From: Deinococcus sp. Leaf326
Lineage (GTDB): Bacteria; Deinococcota; Deinococci; Deinococcales; Deinococcaceae
Length of the DNA: 64,000 bases
Reading direction: 5' to 3'
NCBI RefSeq assembly: GCF_001424185.1
Contig: NZ_LMOM01000032.1
Span: 186,001-250,000 of the forward strand
Positions 58,204 to 64,000 of the stretch are shown piece after piece. Position 1 is the stretch's first letter; each line of letters opens with the position of its first letter. The notes beneath the pieces were generated by a model, which saw nothing but the letters and a program-made list of their open reading frames with translations, had not been told where the DNA came from and made no database searches. A program made the translations under genes and the position numbers.

Positions 58204-58674
58204 ATGAAGAACCTTCTGGCCCTTGCCCTGCTGCTCTCGGGAGTTGCGCAAGCCGACGAGTTTACCGCTGGCCCATTGAAGGGAATTGGGCTCTGCGCGT
58301 TGACCTCCGGGAGCATTGCGGTTTCCAGCACCCCCACCTACCTACCGGCCACGTTCAAACTTGACCTTGCGACTTTGGGAACAACCAAGTTGAACGCCTA
58401 TCGGATCACAAAGAACGGGCAGTGTGGGGCCTCGCCCCTTGCTTTCCCAGAGGTGGACGTCATCCTGACTGATGCCCTGCCCAGTGGTGCGCGTGGGTAC
58501 GCCATCGTGACCAAGATCTGGCGATTTGAGAGAGGCGGCGCGATAGATCTCTGGTCTAGCGTCAGTGCCGGCGTATCCAATGAATCCGCTCTTGACTTGG
58601 CGGGCCGGATTCAGCAGGCCGTTGGGGATCAACTTGACCGACTGGCGGCGGACTACGCCCTCGCCAACCCATGA
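58204..58674 (+). CDS. Small secreted protein encoded with the integrase
   Basis: A 156-residue protein with a signal peptide (MKNLLALALLLSGVAQA, cut before DEF). The mature part has two Cys (GIGLCALTSG and KNGQCGASPL) that may form a disulfide and a beta-rich pattern with ARGYAIVTKIWRFERGG. Its stop overlaps the integrase start as ATGA. A lysogenic-conversion or surface-modifying role is possible. The only Shine-Dalgarno-like feature is GGGGA. Confidence 0.7.
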   Translation: MKNLLALALLLSGVAQADEFTAGPLKGIGLCALTSGSIAVSSTPTYLPATFKLDLATLGTTKLNAYRITKNGQCGASPLAFPEVDVILTDALPSGARGYAIVTKIWRFERGGAIDLWSSVSAGVSNESALDLAGRIQQAVGDQLDRLAADYALANP

Positions 58675-60068
58675 CCGTTCGGCTTTACGTCCGGGTCAGT
58701 ACACAACAGCAAGCCACAGACGGCTTCTCCATCGCCGCGCAACGCTCCAAAGGGGAAGCCTGGGCCGCCTACCAAGGCCACACCGACGTTGAGGTCTACA
58801 CCGACGCCGGGATCAGCGGCAAGCGCGATGACCGGCCCTCCCTAACCGCCCTCCTGGCCGACCTGCGGCCCGGCGACATCGTGGTGTCCTACGCCCTCTC
58901 CCGCCTCGCACGCGGGGGCGCGGTGCAACTCCTCGGGATTGTCAATGACATCCGGGAACGCGGCGCGCGGGTGGTGTTCCTGCAAGAGAATCTAGACACC
59001 GACACCTCGACCGGTCGCCTCATGCTAACCATCCTGGCGGCGCTCGCGGAACTGGAAGTCGAGCAGACCCGGGAACGTACCGAGATGGGGCGCACGCAAG
59101 CCGCCAGAGAGGGCATCTGGCCACACTCCGATCAGTCCCTCCCATTCGGGTGGATGCGGGGCGAGGACGGGCGAATCATTGAGAACCCGGCGGGGGCGGA
59201 GACTGTCCGCCTCATCTTCGCGCAGGGCAGCGCCCCCTATAACCAGACTGCCGCCCTCCTGAACAGCCTGGGCTTATCGGGCCGGCGGGGAAAGCTGACG
59301 TGGAAGGCAACACAGGTCCGGGACGTGGTGCTGTACCAGGGCTACGCGACAGGGGAGGTGCGGTATCGGCAGGACGCCCGGCCTGACTCGCCCGAAGATC
59401 ACCTGTCCATCCCAGCCCCGGCCCTCGTGACCCCCGATGTCTGGGCGGCGGCGCAACGCGACAGGACCGTCAACCATCCCCACAGTCAGCCCGGCCTCTA
59501 TCCCCTGACTGGACATGTCCGCTGTTCCTGCGGGGCGCGATTGTTCGGCAAGATCAAGGAGCGCCCGTCCGGCGAATCGGCCATCTGGTACGTCTGTTAT
59601 GAGGCGGCCCGTCGCACGCCTGCCTGCCCCACGAATGGACGGAACACGAGGCTTTATCCCGCCCGACCCCTGCATCAGCAGGCGCGCGACCTGCTGGCCC
59701 ACCTACTACGTCATCCCAATGACCCGGCCCACACTGCCATTGCCTATGGGTCAGTGCCTATTACCGACCCCCACACGGCTGAGAGGGCAGAGATTCAGGT
59801 CAAGCTGGACCGACTTCTCGATGCGTACCTGTCCGGCCTAATCGAGAAACCCACCTATGAGCAGCGACAGCGGTCATTGTCTGGGTTACTCCAGGGTCTA
59901 CGCCCGCCCGCCCGTCAAAATTTGACGGCGCAGCCGGCCCGTGAGGACCTGGCTGCGCTCGTGCTGGCTTGCCCGAATGAGGAGCTGGCCGCTGTGCTGG
60001 ATGACCTACAAGTAGAGTTCGTGGTCAGAGATGGGGCGCTGGCATTGCTGCATTACGCCCCACTCTGA
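58671..60068 (+). CDS. int: Large serine recombinase, phage integrase
   Basis: A 465-residue integrase. The resolvase domain has the catalytic Ser in YVRVSTQQQA (Ser 10), then SRLARGG and TGRLMLTILAALAELE before the E-helix. A recombinase domain follows (PFGWMRGEDGRII, AALLNSLGLSGRRG). A zinc ribbon is formed by RCSCGARLFGK and YVCYEAARRTPACP, then a coiled coil (about 385-425). It integrates between attP and attB without host factors; excision needs a directionality factor not identified with certainty. attR lies 15 bp past its stop. Confidence 0.93.
   Translation: MTVRLYVRVSTQQQATDGFSIAAQRSKGEAWAAYQGHTDVEVYTDAGISGKRDDRPSLTALLADLRPGDIVVSYALSRLARGGAVQLLGIVNDIRERGARVVFLQENLDTDTSTGRLMLTILAALAELEVEQTRERTEMGRTQAAREGIWPHSDQSLPFGWMRGEDGRIIENPAGAETVRLIFAQGSAPYNQTAALLNSLGLSGRRGKLTWKATQVRDVVLYQGYATGEVRYRQDARPDSPEDHLSIPAPALVTPDVWAAAQRDRTVNHPHSQPGLYPLTGHVRCSCGARLFGKIKERPSGESAIWYVCYEAARRTPACPTNGRNTRLYPARPLHQQARDLLAHLLRHPNDPAHTAIAYGSVPITDPHTAERAEIQVKLDRLLDAYLSGLIEKPTYEQRQRSLSGLLQGLRPPARQNLTAQPAREDLAALVLACPNEELAAVLDDLQVEFVVRDGALALLHYAPL
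59913..59927. repeat. Dispersed 15-bp palindrome in the integrase gene
   Basis: CGTCA-AAATT-TGACG, perfect arms, near the 3' end. Confidence 0.8.
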
Positions 60069-60083
60069 GGGGTTGTTGAGTTG

Positions 60084-60096
60084 GCGCGTGTTTCGT
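60084..60096. repeat. attR core
   Basis: GCGCGTGTTTCGT, identical to 12906-12918. Phage sequence to the left, host dehydrogenase to the right. A GGTTGTT run also precedes the core at both junctions at slightly different distances. Confidence 0.88.
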
Positions 60097-60553
60097 GGAG
60101 GAGTAGGGAGCCAGTCCCGGAAATAGTCGCAGTGTCGTCCCCGAGCTGATGTTCACGATGCTCCCGCCGCCTCCGGCCTGCATCACCGGCACGGCCTGCT
60201 GCATGGCCCCGAGCACGCTGACCACGTTCAGTTCCAGCAGTTGCCGGTAGTCGTCCAGGCCCGCCTCCAGCACCGGCAGGTGCATTCCCCCGCCCCGCGT
60301 TGTTCACAAGAACGTCTATCCGGCCATAGTGGTCCTGGGTGGTCCGGACCATCCGGGCGACCGCCGTCTCGTCGAGCATGTCGGTGGGCACGGCCAGCGA
60401 GCCGGGCAGACGTGCCTCCAGCTCGGCCAGCCGGTCCCTGGAGCGCGCCGCGAGCGCCACTTTCGCGCCGTGCTGCGTGAACAGTTCGGCCACCGCGCGC
60501 CCGATGCCCGAAGACGCCCCCGTCACCAGCACCACCTTGTTCCGGATATCCAT
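60084..60553 (-). pseudogene. N-terminal fragment of a short-chain dehydrogenase, also frameshifted
   Basis: The minus strand from ATG 60553 encodes a classical SDR: TGASSGIG (cofactor loop), VNNAG, then after a one-base frameshift at about 60284-60292 LELNVVSVLGAMQQ, VNISSGT and APYSSTKHA with the catalytic Tyr and Lys. The shift lies at GGGGG AAT, where one base too many is present. At the attachment core the frame passes into phage DNA and stops at 60025. With the part at 12649-12918 the uninterrupted gene would encode about 240 residues, normal for the family. Confidence 0.9.
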
Positions 60554-60639
60554 CCGCGTACTGTAGGCCCGCCGAGCCTTTCGGTCCTTGAGCAGACCTT
60601 TGCCGGACCTGCCCCCTTAATGCCTTCCCCGGAGGAACC

Positions 60640-61164
60640 ATGACCCTGCCCACCCCCGCTGTTTCCGAGTTGATGCTCGACACCCTGCGCCGCAACGGGC
60701 GCGTCAACGACACCCTGCTGGCCGCCATCCGTCCCGAGGAGTACGCGCTACAGGACGGCGAGGGCGGCTGGACGGTCGCGGGGCACCTGAGCCACCTTGC
60801 CGCGTTCCGGGTCGGCTGGCTGCTGGAGATCTCACCCGGCCACGCGGCCGGTCTGATGGCCCCGTTCGCGGGCGTCAATCCCTGGGCCTGGGAAAGCCGT
60901 GATCCGGCCGTACTCGGCACCGTGTTCCGTGAAGGGGACGCGGCCGCCGTGGAAGCGGTGCAGGCGGCTCTGGCAGAGGGCCGAACCTTCCCCGACCCCC
61001 ACGGCGAGGGCACCTACCAGTCGAATCCGGCACACTTTCTCCAGCACATCGTCGTTCACGACAGCCACCACCGCGGACAGATCATGTCACTGCTGCGCCG
61101 GGGCGGCCGTACCCCCCAAGAGATGCAGGCACTCGACGAGCACTGGGCGATCTGGCGGGCCTAG
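60640..61164 (+). CDS. DinB-fold protein
   Basis: A 174-residue DinB/YfiT-type four-helix bundle (DGEGGWTVAGHLSHLAAFRVGW, then HIVVHDSHHRGQIMSLLRRGG), with His residues placed for a metal site. Members include bacillithiol-transferase-like proteins; substrate unknown. CCGGAGGAACC precedes the ATG. It is divergent from the split dehydrogenase gene and resembles in type the protein at 12176, so before integration the dehydrogenase stood between two DinB-fold genes. Confidence 0.85.
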   Translation: MTLPTPAVSELMLDTLRRNGRVNDTLLAAIRPEEYALQDGEGGWTVAGHLSHLAAFRVGWLLEISPGHAAGLMAPFAGVNPWAWESRDPAVLGTVFREGDAAAVEAVQAALAEGRTFPDPHGEGTYQSNPAHFLQHIVVHDSHHRGQIMSLLRRGGRTPQEMQALDEHWAIWRA

Positions 61165-61244
61165 GAACTGATGGCCGGTGCCTGAGCCCGGCACCGTGGA
61201 GCCGGAGGCGAGCGCCCGCGGCACAAGGGCGCAGACTCCTGGCC

Positions 61245-62699
61245 CTACGCCCCAGGCTCTCCGCCTGCTCCCCGCAGGGTCCAGGCCTGGCCGGTCGCTT
61301 CACCGCTCTCGACGGCGAGGTGCAGGAGCTCCGGGACGGCCTCTGGAAAATACAGGTCGCTCAGGGCCAGCAGGCCGCCGCCCGCGAAGAGTTCGGCCGA
61401 CGATGTATCCAGAACGAGGCGCAGGTCGAGACCGCCGCCTTGAGTCAGGGGCAGCGGCGCGGTATGCGTGCCTCCAAACCCGGGCACCTCGGCCAACGTG
61501 CCGCGCGCCGGGCGCTCCAGCGTCAGGGTGCCGTGCGCGAGGTCGGCGCGCAGGGCCAGCTCGTCTCCCGCCGCTGAGGTCACTCGCACGGTCAGGACCG
61601 TCTGGGGCGTGAGGCTCAGGCTGAGGTCGAAGGCGTGGTCCGGGGCCAGTGGCAGCGTCGCCGGGGTGTCCGGGGTCAGATGCAGGGGGAGGTGGTGGTC
61701 ACGCAGGTTCTCCAGCTCGCGCAGGGGCACCTGGGTCAGCCATAGCTCGCCGTCCGGTCCCCGGCGCAGCCCCAGCTCTCGCGCCAGCGTCAGGGCGCCG
61801 CGCCAGGGGTGGGTGGGCAGGCGGGTGGCGTAGTCCCAGCTGCTCTGCCACGCCGTCCACAGGCAGCGTCCGGGCGTGCCGCTCCAGGTGATCGCCGCAT
61901 AGAAGTCCTTGCCATAGTCGGCCCAGCGCGCCGGGCCATGGGGCGTGAACACGGCGCCGTCGAAGTCGCCCACGAAATACTGCGCCCCGGTCCCTCCCTG
62001 CGGCCCGCCCGCGAACACATCTACCTTCAGGACCCAGTGCTCCCGGCCCGTCTCGTCCGGCAGCGCGAAGAGGTCGGGAACCTCCCAGATGCCGCCCGCC
62101 TCGCCCGCCGGCCCGAAGACGCTCAGGGAAGTCCAGACGTGCAGGTTGGGCGACCCGTACAGGGCGACCTGCCGCTCATCCGGGTACACCACCGCCCCGA
62201 CCCACTGCTCGCTCGGGCCATGCCAGAAGACCTTGGGATCGCGGAAGTCGGCGCGGCCCTCGTCGAGTACGGGGTGGTCGGGGCCGAAGTGCCACGTCTC
62301 GCCGTCGTCGCGGCTGTAGGCGAGGTATTGCGCCTGCCAGGAGTGCCCGGCCCCCGTATACAGGGCCACGACCGGAGGCGAGGCGTCGCCGCGCTGCCGC
62401 AGGCCCGAGGTGTTATGGGTGTCCACGACCGCGCTGCCCGAGAAGATGGCGTGCGCCTCACGGCCCGGCAGCGCCACGTCGTGCTCCTGCCAGCGCAGCA
62501 GGTCGCGGCTGGTGGCGTGGCCCCAGCTCATGTTGGCGTGCTCAGTGCCCTGCGGGTTGTGCTGGTAGAAGAGGTGGTAGACCTTCCCCACCTGCACCAG
62601 CCCGTTGGGGTCGTTGATCCAGTGCTGCCGGGGCGTGAAGTGGATCAGAGGTCGCCAGGCCGGGGTCGGGACGGGTGTGGCGGAGGACATGGAGACCAT
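61245..62699 (-). CDS. GH32 beta-fructosidase (sucrose/fructan hydrolase)
   Basis: A 484-residue glycoside hydrolase family 32 enzyme with the nucleophile Asp in HWINDPNGL (about residue 31), FRDPKVFW (transition-state Asp, about 152) and the acid/base Glu in IWEVPDLF (about 204). A C-terminal beta-sandwich follows (about 345-484). No signal peptide, so probably cytoplasmic and acting on sucrose or short fructans. The start could be 62699 or 62690. No transporter is adjacent. Confidence 0.9.
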   Translation of the reverse strand: MVSMSSATPVPTPAWRPLIHFTPRQHWINDPNGLVQVGKVYHLFYQHNPQGTEHANMSWGHATSRDLLRWQEHDVALPGREAHAIFSGSAVVDTHNTSGLRQRGDASPPVVALYTGAGHSWQAQYLAYSRDDGETWHFGPDHPVLDEGRADFRDPKVFWHGPSEQWVGAVVYPDERQVALYGSPNLHVWTSLSVFGPAGEAGGIWEVPDLFALPDETGREHWVLKVDVFAGGPQGGTGAQYFVGDFDGAVFTPHGPARWADYGKDFYAAITWSGTPGRCLWTAWQSSWDYATRLPTHPWRGALTLARELGLRRGPDGELWLTQVPLRELENLRDHHLPLHLTPDTPATLPLAPDHAFDLSLSLTPQTVLTVRVTSAAGDELALRADLAHGTLTLERPARGTLAEVPGFGGTHTAPLPLTQGGGLDLRLVLDTSSAELFAGGGLLALSDLYFPEAVPELLHLAVESGEATGQAWTLRGAGGEPGA

Positions 62700-62734
62700 G
62701 ATGCCTGGCGCCGCGCCCTGCGGGTAGAGGCGGC

Positions 62735-62770
62735 CAAAAGAAAGGGCCGCCCTCCTCGGAAAAGCGGCCC
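62735..62770 (-). terminator. Rho-independent terminator of the HU gene
   Basis: On the minus strand GGGCCGC and GCGGCCC enclose 13 nt and are followed by TTTCTTTT. Confidence 0.85.
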
Positions 62771-62788
62771 GGAACAGCGGGGGGAGGC

Positions 62789-63169
62789 TTAGAGGTTGCC
62801 CTTGAGAGTGCTGGCGACCTTGAAGGCGACCTTCTTGCCGGCGGGGATCTGGATCTTCTCGCTCGTGCCGGGCTTGACGCCGGTGCGGGCGGCGGTTTCC
62901 TTGACGCTCATCGTCCCCAGGCCGGGCAGACCGACGCTCTTGCCGCTCTTGATCGCGTCCACGACCACGTCGAGCATCGCGCTGACGGCTTCTTCGCTCT
63001 GCTTCTTGGTCAGGCCGGTCTTGTCGGCGACCAGTTCGACGAGCTGGGTCTTGGCGACCTTGTTGCTCTCACCGGGTACTTTCTTGGCCGGAGCGGCCTT
63101 GGGTGCGGGCGCCGGAGCAGCGGCGGCAGCGGTCTTTTTCGCGGGGGCCTTCGTGGACTTTTTCGTCAT
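62789..63169 (-). CDS. hup: HU-type nucleoid protein with Lys/Ala-rich N-terminal tail
   Basis: A 126-residue histone-like protein. Residues 1-37 are Lys/Ala/Pro-rich ([18 protein letters not shown]), as in Deinococcus HU. Then comes the HU fold: [43 protein letters not shown] and the final FKVASTLKG. It compacts the nucleoid. I prefer the ATG at 63169 because this beginning is the one I recall from Deinococcus; an ATG at 63181 is possible. Confidence 0.88.
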   Translation of the reverse strand: MTKKSTKAPAKKTAAAAAPAPAPKAAPAKKVPGESNKVAKTQLVELVADKTGLTKKQSEEAVSAMLDVVVDAIKSGKSVGLPGLGTMSVKETAARTGVKPGTSEKIQIPAGKKVAFKVASTLKGNL

Positions 63170-63433
63170 GGTGAGCAGCATGACATATCGTTTTGCCCTT
63201 GTGAAGGGGCTTCGGCGGTGAGAATGCCCGCTGAGACGTCTTTCTTCAGGTTGAGGGGGGGAGGAGAGCGGCTCCAGCCCCCGCACCAGGGAGGATTAAG
63301 GAAACCCGCATTCCGGCGTGACGGGTGATCATTGCCGTCCAGCACGTCTCCGAGCCGTCGCTCGGCAAGTGGCTGAAGTGGGGCTGACGCCCTCCCTCAC
63401 GCCCGCCTCAGCCATTCGCAGTACGTGTGAAGC

Positions 63434-64000
63434 ATGAGACGACATTCTGGATATGCGGCGCTGCTGGGCCTGACTTTGTTGCTTGCTGGATGCGGTGACG
63501 TGGGTACGGACCCCGGAACAGGCGGTGGTGGAGGGGGCGGCGGAGGCGCAGGCCTCTGTGGGCAGGGCGTCTCCGGGGGGCTTCAGGCAGCGTCGGCCGG
63601 AGGGGTAGCAGCCGGGCTTCAGGTCAGTACGCCGGCCGCCGACTGGAGCGCGCCGCACATCGCAGGGCAGGTATTGCTTGTCGGCCCGGCCGGAGGCCTG
63701 AGTGCCCAGAATCAGGAAGTGCGGGGCCTTCCGGCCCTGAGTGGCGTGCAGACCCTGCGGGTGGATGACACCCTGACCCTGGCCTTCACGCCGACCGGGC
63801 AGGACGACCGGGCCTTTGCCCTGCGGCTCCAGGCGGCGGGGATGCGTGCCCAGCCCAATTTCCTGTATGCGCCCCTGGCGGTGCCCAACGATCCGGGGTT
63901 TCCCGGCAACAGCGGCGTGAGCGTGGCCGGCAAGCTCTACGACCAGGACTACCTGACCCGTATCCGCGCGTCGGGGGCCTGGGACGCGGTGCGCTCCTGC
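63434..64000 (+). CDS. Subtilisin-like serine protease lipoprotein, 5' part
   Basis: The open frame runs off the window after 189 codons. MRRHSGYAALLGLTLLLAGC is a lipoprotein signal; a run of about ten Gly follows. Residues about 50-150 resemble the inhibitor-like prodomain of secreted S8 proteases (QTLRVDDTLTLAFTPTGQDD, RAQPNFLYAPLAVPNDPGF). YDQDYLTRIRASGAWDAV is the usual entry into the subtilisin catalytic domain, whose catalytic triad lies outside the window. Confidence 0.75.
   Translation, partial: MRRHSGYAALLGLTLLLAGCGDVGTDPGTGGGGGGGGGAGLCGQGVSGGLQAASAGGVAAGLQVSTPAADWSAPHIAGQVLLVGPAGGLSAQNQEVRGLPALSGVQTLRVDDTLTLAFTPTGQDDRAFALRLQAAGMRAQPNFLYAPLAVPNDPGFPGNSGVSVAGKLYDQDYLTRIRASGAWDAVRSC

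Larger units (their letters stand above)
12906..60096. mobile_element. Podovirus-like prophage integrated by a large serine recombinase
   Basis: A complete-looking temperate phage of about 47.2 kb. It has integrase, repressor/Cro switch, replication and recombination genes, both terminase subunits, portal, scaffold, capsid, adaptor, nozzle, tailspike, ejection-type proteins and lysis genes. No capsid, packaging or lysis gene appears broken. The ends are fixed by the split dehydrogenase and the 13-bp repeat. Late genes run leftward and the integrase rightward toward attR. No tape-measure protein, tail sheath or tube is recognisable. No DNA polymerase or replicative helicase was seen, so it must borrow the host replisome. 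Confidence 0.93.

Overview
The window looks like chromosome of a Deinococcus-type bacterium carrying one intact-looking prophage of about 47 kb. The case for Deinococcus is inference: high GC throughout, an HU protein with the Lys/Ala/Pro-rich N-terminal tail known from that genus, and several genes with a TANNNT box 6-9 nt before the ATG, as in the leaderless genes common in Deinococcus-Thermus.

Host, left flank (1-12.9 kb): a beta-glucan utilisation cluster comes first. It has a LacI-type regulator with palindromic operators, a sugar ABC importer without its own ATPase, a GH1 beta-glucosidase and a GH16 glucanase lipoprotein. Then come a pyridoxal kinase, a methyltransferase, a PRISE-type reductase, a WYL-domain regulator and a DinB-fold protein. 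Host, right flank (60.1-64 kb): a second DinB-fold protein, a GH32 fructosidase, HU, and the start of a subtilisin-like lipoprotein.

Prophage (12,906-60,096): a large serine integrase at the right end has inserted the phage into a short-chain dehydrogenase gene. The two gene halves lie at 12.65-12.92 kb and 60.08-60.55 kb, and a 13-bp direct repeat marks the junctions. From right to left: integrase with a small secreted protein (58.2-60.1 kb, plus strand), a cI/cro-like switch (57.1-58.1 kb), replication and recombination genes (RecT, HNH, replisome organiser, RusA; 49-56 kb), small accessory genes (42-49 kb) broken by two plus-strand cassettes, and then the late genes on the minus strand. 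The late genes are TerS, TerL, two tRNA-like genes, tailspike, portal, scaffold, capsid, adaptor, nozzle, three large ejection-type proteins and lysis. There is no tape-measure or tail-tube set, so the phage looks podovirus-like.

Two regulatory systems stand out. First, every late gene cluster begins with a GTGCCAGCC element (two variants) placed 28-31 nt, usually exactly 29 nt, before an ATG, with a degenerate -10-like box 17 nt further on. This looks like a phage-specific set of leaderless late promoters. Second, a 15-bp palindrome CGTCA-N5-TGACG (AT-rich centre) is scattered over the whole prophage, mostly inside genes, and I found none in the host flanks. It resembles the 'stoperator' arrangement of some actinophages. 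A conventional immunity switch has its own operator, CTAACCCGTTAG, and a second XRE regulator has yet another, CTGATATGGTATCAG.
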